A stretch of 64,000 bases of DNA from Ophiura sarsii. Lineage: Eukaryota; Echinodermata; Ophiuroidea; Amphilepidida; Ophiuridae. The position numbers were made by a program, and so were the translations under genes. Each line of letters starts with the position of its first letter. The stretch's first letter is position 1. The stretch covers positions 59,775,048 through 59,839,047 of the forward strand of contig CM069447.1 in NCBI GenBank assembly GCA_035610835.1, read 5' to 3'. Of the stretch, positions 24,038-35,411 are shown piece by piece. A model generated the notes under the pieces. It saw only the letters and a program-made list of their open reading frames with translations, did no database searches and was not told the DNA's origin.

Positions 24038-25030
24038 TTAAAGGTACACATCACTAATTCCCGGTGGTTCGAGGCTCCGAGCATGCAGAGTGAATGTGTA
24101 CGTTCAATCCGTTGAAAAATAATGAGTACCAGTAAAATCCACGCAGTATCGGGCGGTTTTTGTAGCCAAAAACTCGAAAATAACGGCAGTAGGCCTACTT
24201 CAAATAACTCGTGTGACCCGAGTTTCTTTAATTTTTTTGCATTTTACTTGTGGGATAGACAACGGACCAACATAAACAGAAGTTGGATGCAGAAAAACGA
24301 AATATACTTGACTTCTTTTGGCTTAAAGCAATGTTTTGGTATCAACAAAATCTTAACATTTACATTTTTGCAGTTTAAAAACCCGCCTTTTAATAGGAAA
24401 ATGTGACATTATTTGAAATACGGGTGAGGGGGGGGGGGCGGGGGGGGGGGGGGTATCCTTTGTATGCCTTCCGACTCAGACAACGGGGTAGAGGTCCATA
24501 AGATAAAACGTTCCTTTAACTTTTCAATCAAACGGTGTCTTATCATCATGGTATTCAACAAATCTAGTAAATGTCAATTGATGATGTCCGCAACCGTTTG
24601 ATGACTACTCAAAGAGTGAGGGAGCGGAATGTCTAAACTTTTCTAGATTTGATGAATTGCATTATGTCCACAGTATGTCATTAATCACATAAAATGCTTA
24701 GCTTTTGGGCAAAATGGGTTTATATTCTCATATTGTTCATTTTTGAACTGTTTCCATGACATTCATTAATAATCACAAAACTTGCCGATGCACGGGCATG
24801 CTATCTACTGAAGATAGCCTGAGCACTTCATATGCATATTTCCACGCGTGGAGAGTTTTTAAAAAAACCGCGCAAAATACAAATTTATGCATGGCGATAC
24901 GCCTCTTCAAATGACTACATCTCTAAAACCATATTTCAGAATTCTATAAGATTTGGCATTTAAACTCAAAATTTAACACTGAAAACAATGGTATATGATT
25001 GATATGACCTTTGAAAAAAAAGGTGCTCTT
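24038..25030 (+). repeat. Repeat E2, first of two direct tandem copies
   Basis: Starts AAAGGTACACATCACTAATT and ends TGACCTTTGAAAA...GTGCTCTT. Contains a G run near 24428 and the palindrome GCTATCTACTGAAGATAGC near 24800. No inverted termini were found, so its transposition class is unclear. Short open frames repeat between copies with frame differences and are not genes. Confidence 0.8.
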
Positions 25031-26046
25031 AAAGGTACACATCACTAATTCCCGGTGGTTCGAGGCTCCGAGCATGCAGAGTGAATGTGTATGTTCAATC
25101 CGTTGACAATTATCGAATACCAGTAAAATCCACGCAGTATTGGGCGGTTTTTGTAGCCAAAAACTCGAAAATAACGGCAGTACCGGGCCTACTTCAAATA
25201 ACTCGTGTGACCCGCCGAGTTTCTTTAATTTTTTTGCATTTTACTTGTGGGATAGACAACGGACCAACATAAACAGAAGTTGGATGCAGAAAAACGAAAT
25301 ATACTTGACTTCTTTGGCTTAAAACAATGTTTTGTAATCAACACAATCTTAATATTTACATTTTTGCAGTTTAAAAACCCGCCTTTTAATAGGAAAATGT
25401 GACATTATTTGAAATACGGGTGAGGGGGGGGGGGGGGGGGGGGGGGGGCGGGGAAGGGGGGGGGGGGTATCCTTGGTATGCCTTCCGACTCAGACAACGG
25501 GGTAGAGGTCCATAAGATAAAACGTTCCTTTAACTTTTCAATCAAACGGTGTCTTATCATCATGGAATTCAACAAATCTAGTAAATGTCAATTGATGATG
25601 TCCGCAACCGTTTGATGACTACTCAAAGAGTGAGGGCGCGGAATGTCTAAACTTTTCTAGATTTGATGAATTGCATTATGTCCACAGTATGTCATTAATC
25701 ACATAAAATGCTTAGCTTTTGGGCAAAATGGGTTTATATTCTCATATTGTTCATTTTTTGAACTGTTTCCATGACATTCATACAGTAATAATCACAAAAC
25801 TTGCCGATGCACGGGCATGCTATCTACTGAAGATAGCACTTCATATGCATATTTCCACGCGTGGAGAGTTTTTTTTTTTAAAAACGCGCAAAATACAAAT
25901 TTACGCATGGCGATACGCCTCTTCAAATGACTACATCTCTAAAACTATATTTCAGAATTCTATAAGATTTGGCATTTAAACTCAAATTTTAACACTGAAA
26001 ACAATGGTATATTATTGATATGACCTTTGAAAAAAGTGCTCTTCAA
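25031..26046 (+). repeat. Repeat E2, second direct tandem copy
   Basis: Follows the first copy without spacer and is nearly identical except for a longer poly-G run (25423 onward), a missing CTGAG after the palindrome near 25820, and scattered changes. The pair is enclosed by two E1 MITEs in the same orientation. Confidence 0.85.
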
Positions 26047-26518
26047 GGGCGTACACCACTTATTCGATAATACGCGACACTTCCGGCAAAGTTGAGTACG
26101 ATAATAGTAGTTCATATTTGACGGAAAGAATGGTAGCAAATGAAACTAATCATTATTGTTTTTGTGTCAAATTTGTGTTTTGCGTATTCCTGAGAATGTA
26201 TATTTAATGTTTCAAAAAGAAAATACGTGATTTTAACTGAAACATAATTTTACAGACCGATTTACACACACGTTGCATGCACGGGTAAAAGCCGACTTAT
26301 AAGTAACAAAATCAGTCCACTCTGACGTGCCGGCTTCTAGCTAAAAATCCACCCGGGGTTGAGTTTCGGATATGTTATAAAATACCGTTTGTGTTAAAAC
26401 ACATCAAAATTTCAGAGAAAAATTCGTGAGCTAACTCAGGTTAGAGCGATTTGAACACAGCCTCCAGGCCCTCCAAAGCATGTAAAGTCTATGGGAGCCG
26501 AATTAGTGATGTACGCCC
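26047..26518 (+). mobile_element. MITE family E1, copy 2
   Basis: Same termini as copy 1 (GGGCGTACACCACTTATTCG and CGAATTAGTGATGTACGCCC). Immediately beyond it the tandem-array sequence resumes with CTTGAGTGTAGGCCTAGAAC. Confidence 0.85.
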
Positions 26519-27689
26519 TCTTGAGTGTAGGCCTAGAACGCCGCGTGGCGATAGGATAAAAAAACGGAAAATAGCAGAATAGTGATTTGGACGAAAATAT
26601 GCGGCCTCCGTAATCTGGGCGTATCTCAAAAACGGAATGTTCGATTGACATGATATCTGGCTAGTTTTTCAAAATTTCATGTTATACAAGTTGATATCAA
26701 ATGTTTAATGATTTTGACCATTAGTGTTACCTTTTAAGGTAAAATCTCTATAATCCATGTCCCATATGGCTCCGATCCACATGCATTGCACAAAGATAGA
26801 AACAAAAGTCTGGTTTCACCCAAATCTATGCGTAGGTTTCAGATCTTAACTGACAATTTTTTTCTCGTATTAGGCCCAACTTGTCGGGTTTGACAAGGAC
26901 CAGGGGGGGAGGGGGGTTGCTCTTTTATACACAAAATGTGACATTTTCAGTTGCTATGTTATCTGGTTATAGTTCAACATTATCATTGACTAAAACAAGT
27001 TGGATTTACTTGAGTGTAGGCCTAGAACGCCGCGTGGCGATAGTATAAAAAACTGGAAATAGCAGAATAGTGATTTTTACGCAAAGATGCTACCTCAGTA
27101 ATCTGTAGTAAATACTGTGCATCTTTAAAACAACACTTGACTACTTTGCAGTTTTTTTATTCTCCGTAATCTGGGCGTATCTCAAAAACGAAATGTTCGA
27201 TTGACATGATATCTGGCTATTTTTCTTCTTCTTCAAAATGTCATGCTGAACAAGTTGATCAAATGTTTAATGATTTTGACCATGAGTGATACCTTTTAAG
27301 GTAAAACTCCTAGATTCCATATCCCATGTGGCTCCGATCCACGTGCATTGCACAATTATATAAATAAAAGTCTGGTTTCACCCTAATCTATGCGTAGGTG
27401 TCAGATCTGGGCATTTTTTTCTCGTATTAGGCCCAAATTGTCGGGTTTGACAAGGACCGGGGTGCTCTCCGTAATCGAGCGTATCTCAAAAACGGAATGT
27501 TCGATTCACATGATATCTGGCTAGTTTTTGTTTCAAGATTTCATGCTGAACAAGTCGATATCAAATGTTTAATGATTTTGACTGTAAGTGTTACCTTTAA
27601 GGAAGCACACCACTAAGTCAGTTTTGGGCGGCAATTCCGGCCAAACTTGGTATAAACATGGAAACTAAGTCCACGTTTACGTATATTGT

Positions 27690-28135
27690 TACCAAGAGGT
27701 GATATGTAAAGAATAAACCCAAATGGCCCAGTACAGAGCCATGAGGAACTCCCATGTGTCTAATTTACATTTATCAGACATGTCAGATTAAACCCAGTAT
27801 ATTTGAACTTGGTGTACACGACTCTCCAGATAAGATCTTATCCACTGTAGAGCCTTGCCAGAAATACCAACACCGCTCTCAAGATGACGCAATAGCATGT
27901 CACGATCGGTACTCCTAATTGACACATATGCAGATTAATATACTTTAATAAGATTGCTGTGACACAAGTTTGCATTAAGCTGCTGATTGCTGACAACTGT
28001 TTCAATTATTTTGGAAATACAGCCGAGGTTAGAAACAGGCCGATAATTAGCATAAGTCATGGGATGGTTTCTTGAGTATTGGTGTGATTTAGAGCCCATG
28101 CCATGGATCTTGAAAGAGTAGCAGATAATAATATA
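27690..28135 (-). pseudogene. Reverse-transcriptase fossil (CR1/jockey-like)
   Basis: Reading the minus strand from about 28135 gives NYRPVSNLGCISKIIETVV, the fingers motif of non-LTR reverse transcriptases. A broken frame then gives HLESGVGISGKALQWIRSYL, and finally MGVPHGSVLGHLGLFFTY near 27760-27700, equivalent to the GVPQGSVLGP block. The catalytic YADD region and everything after it are absent, and several frameshifts and stops intervene. The fragment sits between GAAACTAAGTC (about 27660) and its complement GACTTAGTTTC (about 28259). It is a different copy from the RTs at 14.8 and 37.8 kb. Confidence 0.75.
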
Positions 28136-28313
28136 AGACATGTCAGAGACTAGCATACAACGTACCGACCCATAGGTTATTTTCAAAATGGCCTGCAAAT
28201 TGGGACTTATTTCAAATTGAGTGTTTTAAATAGTTTTATCAAATCAAATTATTTTTGGAGACTTAGTTTCTTGATGTTATGGATGCACACCACTATTAAG
28301 ATCAATGCGCGAC

Positions 28314-31300
28314 CTCAGAAGTTAGAACTCTATTTTTCTAACCGGTAAATCTTTTTTGAAATGTACACCGCCCTCATTTGGGCTATTTGAGACAGGTTAG
28401 AAGTTCGAACTCAATTTTTCTAACCACTGACATTTTGTTGTTCGTTAGAAGTTAGAACTCGATTTTTCTAACCACTGAAATTTTGTTGGTTGTTAGAAGT
28501 TAGAATTCTATTTTTCTAACCGGTGAAATTTTGTTGTTCGTTAGAAGTTAGAACTCTATTTTTCTAACCACTGAAATTTTGTTGGTCGTTAGAAGTTAGA
28601 ATTCTATTTTTCTAACCGGTGAAATTTTGTTGTTCGTTAGAAGTTAGAACTCTATTTTTCTAACCACTGAAATTTTGTTGGTCGTTAGAAGTTAGAAGTT
28701 AGAACTCTATTTTTCTAACCGGTGAATTTTTTTGAAATGTACACCGCCCTCATTTGGGCTATTTGAGACAGGTTAGAAGTTAGAACTCAATTTTTCTAAC
28801 CACTGTCATTTTGTTGTTCGTTAGAAGTTAGAACTCTATTTTTCTAACCACTGAAATGTTGTTGTTCGTTAGAAGTTAGAATTCTATTTTTCTAACCGGT
28901 GAAATTTTGTGAAATGTACACCGCCCTCATTTGGGCTATTTGAGACAGGTTAGAAGTTAGAACTCGATTTTTCTAACCACTGAAATTTTGTTGTTCGTTA
29001 GAAGTTAGAACTCTATTTTTCTAACCAACCACTGAAATTTTGTTGGTCGTTAGAAGTTAGAACTCTATTTTTCTAACCACTGAAATTTTGTTGGTCGTTA
29101 GAAGTTAGAAGTTAGAAGTTAGAACTCTATTTTTCTAACGGTGAATTTTGGGAAATGTACACCGCCCCCATTTGGGATATTTGAGTTAGAAGTTAGAACT
29201 CTATTTTTCTAACCGGTGAAATTTTGTTGTTCGTTAGAAGTTAGAACTCTATATTTCTAACCACTGAAATTTTGTTGGTCGTTAGAAGTTAGAACTCTAT
29301 TTTTCTAACCGGTGAATTTTTTTTGAAATGTACACCGCCCTCATTTGGGCTATTTGAGACAGGTTAGAAGTTAGAACTCAATTTTTCTAACCACTGACAT
29401 TTTGTTGTTCGTTAGAAGTTAGAACTCTATTTTTCTAACCACTGAAATGTTGTTGTTCGTTTAGAAGTTAGAATTCTATTTTTCTAACCGGTGAAATGTT
29501 GTGAAATGTACACCGCCCTCATTTGGGCTATTTGAGACAGGTTAGAAGTTAGAACTCGATTTTTCTAACCACTGAAATTTTGTTGTTCGTTAGAAGTTAG
29601 AACTCTATTTTTCTAACCGGTGAAATTTTGTTGGTCGTTAGAAGTTAGAACTCTATTTTTCTAACCGGTGAATTTTTTTTGAAATGTACACCTCCCTCAT
29701 TTGGGCTATTTGAGACAGGTTAGAAGTTAGAACTCAATTTTTCTAACCACTGACATTTTGTTGTTCGTTAGAAGTTAGAACTCTATTTTTCTAACCACTG
29801 AAATTTTGTTGTTCGTTAGAAGTTAGAATTCTATTTTTCTAACCGGTGAAATTTTGTTGGTCGTTAGAAGTTAGAAGTTAGAACTCTATTTTTCTAACCG
29901 GTGAATTTTTTTGTTGAAATGTACACCGCCCTCATTTGGGCTATTTGAGACAGGTTAGAAGTTCGAACTCAATTTTTCTAACCACTGACATTTTGTTGTT
30001 CGTTAGAAGTTAGAACTCTATTTTTCTAACCACTGAAATTTTGTTGTTCGTTAGAAGTTAGAATTCTATTTTTCTAACCGGTGAAATTTTGTGAAATGTA
30101 CACCGCCCTCATTTGGGCTATTTGAGACAGGTTAGAAGTTAGAACTCGATTTTTCTAACCACTGAAATTTTGTTGGTTGTTAGAAGCTAGAATTCTATTT
30201 TTCTAACCGGTGAAATTTTGTTGTTCGTTAGAAGTTAGAACTCTATTTTTCTAACCACTGAAATTTTGTTGGTCGTTAGAAGTTAGAATTCTATTTTTCT
30301 AACCGGTGAAATTTTGTTGTTCGTTAGAAGTTAGAACTCTATTTTTCTAACCACTGAAATTTTGTTGGTCGTTAGAAGCTAGAACTCTATTTTTCTAACC
30401 GGTGAATTTTTTTTGAAATGTACACCGCCCTAATTTGGGCTATTTGAGACAGGTTAGAAGTTAGAACTCAATTTTTCTAACCACTGACATTTTGTTGTTC
30501 GTTAGAAGTTAGAACTCTATTTTTCTAACCACTGAAATTTTGTTGTTCGTTAGAAGTTAGAATTCTATTTTTCTAACCGGTGACATTTTGTGAAATGTGC
30601 ACCGCCCTCATTTGGGCTATTTGAGACAGGTTAGAAGTTAGAACTCGATTTTTCTAACCACTGAAATTTTGTTGTTCGTTAGAAGTTAGAACTCGATTTT
30701 TCTAACCACTGAAATTTTGTTGGTCGTTAGAAGTTAGAATTCTATTTTTCTAACCGGTGACATTTTGTTGTTCGTTAGAAGTTAGAACTCTATTTTTCTA
30801 ACCACTGAAATTTTGTTGGTCGTTAGAAGTTAGAAGTCTATTTTTCTAACCGGTGATTTTTTTTTGAAATGTACACCGCCCTCATTTGGGCTATTTGAGA
30901 CAGGTTAGAAGTTCGAACTCAATTTTTCTAACCACTGACATTTTGTTGTTCGTTAGAAGTTAGAACTCTATTTTTCTAACCACTGAAATGTTGTTGTTCG
31001 TTAGAAGTTAGAATTCTATTTTTCTAACCGGTGAAATTTTGTGAAATGTACACCGCCCTCACTTGGGCTATTTGAGACAGGTTAGAAGTTAGAACTCGAT
31101 TTTTCTAACCACTGAAATTTTGTTGTTCGTTAGAAGTTAGAACTCTATTTTTCTAACCACTGAAATTTTGTTGGTCGTTAGAAGTTAGAATTCTATTTTT
31201 CTAACCACTGAAATTTTGTTGTTCGTTAGAAGTTAGAACTCTATTTTTCTTACCACTGAAATTTTGTTGGTCGTTAGAAGTTAGAATTCTATTTTTCTAA

Positions 31301-33525
31301 CCGGTGAAATTTTGTTGGTCGTTAGAAGTTAGAATTCTATTTTTCTAACCGGTGAAATTTTGTTGGTCGTTAGAAGTTAGAAGTTAGAACTCTATTTTTC
31401 TAACCGGTGAATTTTTTTTTGAAATGTACACCGCCCTCATTTGGGCTATTTGAAACAGGTTAGAAGTTAGAACTCAATTTTTCTAACCACTGACATTTTG
31501 TTGTTCGTTAGAAGTTAGAACTCTATTTTTCTAACCACTGAAATTTTGTTGGTCGTTAGAAGTTAGAATTCTATTTTTCTAACCGGTGAAATTTTGTTGG
31601 TCGTTAGAAGTTAGAACTCTATTTTTCTAACCACTGAAATTTTGTTGTTTGTTAGAAGTTAGAATTCTATTTTTCTAACCGGTGAAATTTTGTGAAATGT
31701 ACACCGCCCTCATTTAGGCTATTTGAGACAGGTTAGAAGTTAGAACTCGATTTTTCTAACCACTGAAATTTTGTTGTTCGTTAGAAGTTAGAACTCTATT
31801 TTTCTTACCACTGAAATTTTGTTGGTCGTTAGAAGTTAGAATTCTATTTTTCTAACCGGTGAAATTTTGTTGGTCGTTAGAAGTTAGAAGTTAGAACTCT
31901 ATTTTTCTAACCGGTGAATTTTTTTTGAAATGTACACCGCCCTCATTTGGGCTATTTGAGACAGGTTAGAAGTTAGAACTCAATTTTTCTAACCACTGAC
32001 ATTTTGTTGTTCGTTAGAAGTTAGAACTCTATTTTTCTAACCACTGAAATTTTGTTGTTTGTTAGAAGTTAGAATTCTATTTTTCTAACCGGTGAAATTT
32101 TGTGAAATGTACACCGCCCTCATTTAGGCTATTTGAGACAGGTTAGAAGTTAGAACTCGATTTTTCTAACCACTGAAATTTTGTTGTTCTTTAGAAGTTA
32201 GAACTCTATTTTTCTTACCACTGAAATTTTGTTGGTCGTTAGAAGTTAGAATTCTATTTTTCTAACCGGTGAAATTTTGTTGGTCGTTAGAAGTTAGAAG
32301 TTAGAACTCTATTTTTCTAACCGGTGAATTTTTTTTTGAAATGTACACCGCCCTCATTTGGGCTATTTGAGACAGGTTAGAAGTTAGAACTCAATTTTTC
32401 TAACCACTGACATTTTGTTGTTCGTTAGAAGTTAGAACTCTATTTTTCTAACCACTGAAATTTTGTTGTTTGTTAGAAGTTAGAATTCTATTTTTCTAAC
32501 CGGTGAAATTTTGTGAAATGTACACCGCCCTCATTTGGGCTATTTGAGACAGGTTAGAAGTTAGAACTCGATTTTTCTAACCACTGAAATTTTGTTGTTC
32601 GTTAGAAGTTAGAATTCTATTTTTCTAACCGGTGAAATTTTGTTGTTCGTTAGAAGTTAGAACTCTATTTTTCTAACCACTGAAATTTTGTTGGTCGTTA
32701 GAAGTTAGAATTCTATTTTTCTAACCGGTGAAATTTTGTTGTTCGTTAGAAGTTAGAACTCTATTTTTCTAACCACTGAAATTTTGTTGGTCGTTAGAAG
32801 TTAGAAGTTAGAACTCTATTTTTCTAACCGGTGAAATTTTGTGAAATGTACACCGCCCCCATTTGGGATGTTTAAGTTAGAAGTTAGAACTCTATTTTTC
32901 TAACCACTGAAATTTTGTTGTTCGTTAGAAGTTAGAACTCTATTTTTCTAACCACTGAAATTTTGTTTTTCGTTAGAAGTTAGAATTCTATTTTTCTAAC
33001 CGGTGAAATTTTGTGAAATGTACACCGCCCTCATTTGGGCTATTTGAAGTTAGAACTCTATTTTACTAACCACTGAAATGTTGTTGGTCGTTAGAAGTTA
33101 GAACTCTATTTTTTCTAAACACTGACGTTTTGTTGGTCGTTAGAAGTTAGAACTCTATTTTCTAACCACTGATTTTTTTTTGTTCGTTAGAAGTTAGAAC
33201 TCTATTTTTCTAACCACTGAAATTTTGTTGGTCGTTAGAAGTTAGATCTCTATTTTTCTAACCACTGTAATTTTGTTGGTCGTTTGAAGTTAGAACTCTA
33301 TTTTTCTAAACGGTGAAATTCGATTTATGTAACCAGTAAATGAATGTTGTTGGCCGTTAGAAGTTAGAACTCGATTTTTCTAACCTTGTAATTTTGTGAA
33401 ATGTACTCCGCCCTCATTTGTGCTATTCGAGAAGTTAGAATTCGATTTTTAACTGGTGCAATTGTTTTGGAAGTTTGAAGTTAGAAGGAAGATTTTTAAC
33501 CGTGATATTTGTTCAAGTTAGAAAT
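28314..33525 (+). repeat. 5.2-kb hairpin-forming satellite with higher-order structure
   Basis: About 48-bp monomers are built around GTTAGAAGTTAGAACTC, TATTT and TTCTAAC. The last seven bases are complementary to both GTTAGAA copies, so every monomer can form a 7-bp hairpin with an 8- or 15-nt loop. Monomers fall into two classes after TTCTAAC: CACTGA and CGGTGA. About 22 linkers of about 38 bp (GAAATGTACACCGCCCTCAT then TTGGGCTATTTGAGACAG) punctuate the array, nearly always after a CGGTGA monomer. Linker spacing is mostly an alternation of about 176 bp with a longer block of about 231-380 bp. Stop codons in every frame rule out coding. The right edge (after about 33100) decays progressively. 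Confidence 0.95.
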
Positions 33526-33915
33526 GTCCCCACTTACGAAGACAATTTTCAAGTATGAAGATTAATTGATAAATATTATGTCTTTACTCATTTTGTATTC
33601 TCAATGTGTTAGTTAGAAATATATTTTTTTCAAAAAAAAAGGTCGATTTTTTTTTTGGCCCGAAATCGTGCAGTATCTAATGATTTCATACAGACACCGT
33701 AAGCGGCGCTGAAGAAGAAAAAAACGTCAGAAAGTGTTTTCCCAGTGTTTTAACATTTAAAACAAGTTCTTGCAAGTGGAGCTAGAAAGAAAAACAAAGA
33801 CATGAAACGGTATTTGACTAATACAAGATGAATCAACTATAACTTATAAGCAGATATTTTGACTATTGATAACAGGGCCTAAACGGGTATTTACCGTACA
33901 CATAAATACACTTAC
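33526..33915. other. Probable intron downstream of the Sushi exon
   Basis: No coding match. On the minus strand this follows the splice donor of the exon at 33916-34098, so it is read as intron leading into the satellite. Confidence 0.5.
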
Positions 33916-34098
33916 CACACAAAGTGCCGGAGATGTCTGGGGAGAGAGTACCACCTGTACATGTGGCTACTAAGTCGACTCCAATTGCTGAATATCCGAT
34001 ATCGCATGTAAACTCCAGCGTTCCCGTGTCAACGATGTCGGCAACACCTGTAGGAATACGTGCTCCGTTGACCGGTGCCGTTAATGTAGAACATTGTG
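33916..34098 (-). CDS. Sushi/CCP-domain exon of an unidentified extracellular protein
   Basis: The 183-bp segment encodes one complete complement-control-protein (Sushi) module of about 60 residues. It begins QCSTLTAPVNGARIPTG, continues LEFTCDIGYSAIG and VATCTGGTLSP, and ends GTLC. Four cysteines in the Sushi order, the P-NG pair, the F-C-GY block and the C-GGTLSP block are all present. The Trp usual before the last cysteine is Leu here. The acceptor is TATATAG at 34099 and upstream. The donor is GTAAGTG (33915 to 33909), a strong consensus. Both boundaries are phase 1, the symmetrical phase normal for shuffled Sushi exons. Sushi modules form disulphide-bonded beads in secreted or membrane receptors, complement regulators and adhesion proteins. 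The flanking exons were not found, so the parent gene cannot be named. Confidence 0.85.
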
Positions 34099-34142
34099 CT
34101 ATATATAATAGAACAAAAATGCAATCGTGTAACTAACTTGTA

Positions 34143-34463
34143 CTATACTCCCTGTCATAATGCCTTGGACATAATTCCATCAAACCATGCGTACGTTCGA
34201 GTTGCGTATGTATGTGCGCAGGTGCGCATTGCAATGCGTAGGTGCGATTGTGCGTAAACATGGAAATGCGTACCGGTCCCTTTAAACAAATAATCGCGCA
34301 TCCTAATTGGTCAATTGTGAAATCGTCACACGTCCTGATTGACGACGCGTGACCTTGTTCGCGCCTGTCAAGCATTTTGACGCCGCGCCCCGCAAACAAC
34401 AACAGAATAAGCTCGCGTAAAATAACGCGAATTATGTCCAAGGGACTATGACAGGGAGTATAG
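34143..34463. mobile_element. MITE upstream of the Sushi exon
   Basis: CTATACTCCCTGTCATAATG at the left is mirrored by CTATGACAGGGAGTATAG at the right, and inverted similarity continues through CTTGGACATAATTC for about 35 bp. About 321 bp, non-coding. It would lie in the intron 5' of the exon on the minus strand. Confidence 0.85.
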
Positions 34464-35198
34464 GGCATTGTGGCATAGCCGCCCCCCTAAAATTACAAGG
34501 ATTATACAGCTTTATTCTGTAATGGGGTTGAGTTCAAAATTGGCGAGAAATATTCGGTTTTTATCTATCTGCGCGCAATACTAATCCAAGCGCGTAAGCG
34601 CGATTTGGCATACGCAATCGTCACGCGTATAATGACAGTGCGACATTTCGCGCAATGCGACCGTTTTGCGCGCGACGCTCTTCTTAATTCATTAGCTGCT
34701 GTTAAGGGCAGTGTCAACATGGCACTTGTTTCACAAATTGAATTTCATATTTCTCTATTATTATATACTTGTATATGTATTCTATCATTACCATCATAAG
34801 TTACTAATCCAAAGCGATTTTTCCCGTTCTTTTGGGTGATTTAAAATGGTTGTTTTGGTAAGTTTGAGTCAGGAAAAGGCGCATGGTTATTTGGCGAGAA
34901 ATTAAGCGGAGTTACGCGTTTTTCAAATGCTGCGACAGCTGTTCGATCATTGCGTCACTCGCTGAATCTTCCCGTGCGTAATACTAGATGCGCCACTTAA
35001 TATCCAAAACAATGTCTAACTAGAACGGTTCTCGAGTTTCGCGGTTCTCGGGATTCGCGGTTCTCGGGTTTCTCGATTTGTGGGTATAGCGATGTTTTGA
35101 TTTGAAGGTTGTCTATCGGGCGGTTATTGATTTGAAGATCAGTTTGTTGCCGTTTCTTAACATTATATACGAGCGTATGTTAGGGTCTTACCAGAACC
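34464..35198. other. Intergenic or intronic DNA with MITE relative and 16-bp repeats
   Basis: 34533-34705 resembles the MITE at 42953-43139 (ATTCGGTTTTTATCTATC and GCGCGCGACGCTCTTCTTAA) but lacks inverted ends. At about 35027-35076 a 16-bp phrase, CGCGGTTCTCGGGTTT and variants, is repeated about three times, a local CpG-rich island in AT-rich surroundings. Confidence 0.6.
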
Positions 35199-35411
35199 AT
35201 GGAGGACGGGCGAAGTTTGACAACATGGAATGAGCAGAAATATGAGGTAAACACTCATAGTTTAATTCGTCAAAATGTTACTTAAGTATATCTTCCTCTA
35301 CAGATTCCATTTGTTGTATGGGTGATTCATCAAAGATGCAAGAGGATTGTGACATCAAGCCAGTGCCACTGTACAGTTTCCCATTGCCGAGATCGGAGCC
35401 TCTCTAGCCTC
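35199..35411 (+). CDS. Weak candidate two-exon small ORF
   Basis: An ATG in a good translation context (ACCATGG) at 35199 starts MEDGRSLTTWNEQKYE, ending at 35246 before GTAAAC. A possible acceptor follows a pyrimidine-rich stretch, CTTCCTCTACAG, at 35292-35303. Joining there in phase 0 continues with IPFVVWVIHQRCKR and stops at about 35409-35411. The putative intron would be 57 bp, which is short but tolerated in some invertebrates. The CpG-rich 16-bp repeats just upstream are where a promoter could lie. There is no recognised domain, and neither exon has homology I can name. It could equally be chance. Confidence 0.2.

Larger units (their letters stand above)
20809..27603 (+). repeat. Interrupted tandem array, about 510-555-bp unit, about five copies
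   Basis: The landmark GGGCGTATCTCAAAAACGGA or a close variant starts copies at about 20915, 21425, 26618 and 27174, with a shorter variant at about 27478. Other shared phrases are TCCCATATGGCTCCGATCCA, GTGCATTGCACAA and GAACGCCGCGTGGCGATAG. Mariner and MITE insertions at 21752-23511 and 23585-26518 split the second copy. Without these insertions the copies lie head to tail. The last copies are truncated. No protein is encoded in common. Confidence 0.9.

Noticed and set aside
24060..24076. GGTTCGAGGCTCC as a pol III B box in E2
   Set aside because: No matching A box at suitable distance and no tRNA-like fold.
24796..24822. Palindrome near 24800 as a second Helitron 3' hairpin
   Set aside because: CTGAG follows, but it is internal to E2, absent after the palindrome in the second copy, and other copies of the palindrome lack a CTRR-T end.
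24122..25322. Similar open frames in both E2 copies
   Set aside because: The apparent conservation reflects recent tandem duplication; small indels put the two copies into different frames.
28314..33525. CRISPR-like array (regular repeats with internal palindrome)
   Set aside because: The DNA is animal; the sequences between hairpins are themselves repeated, not unique spacers, and no cas genes exist.
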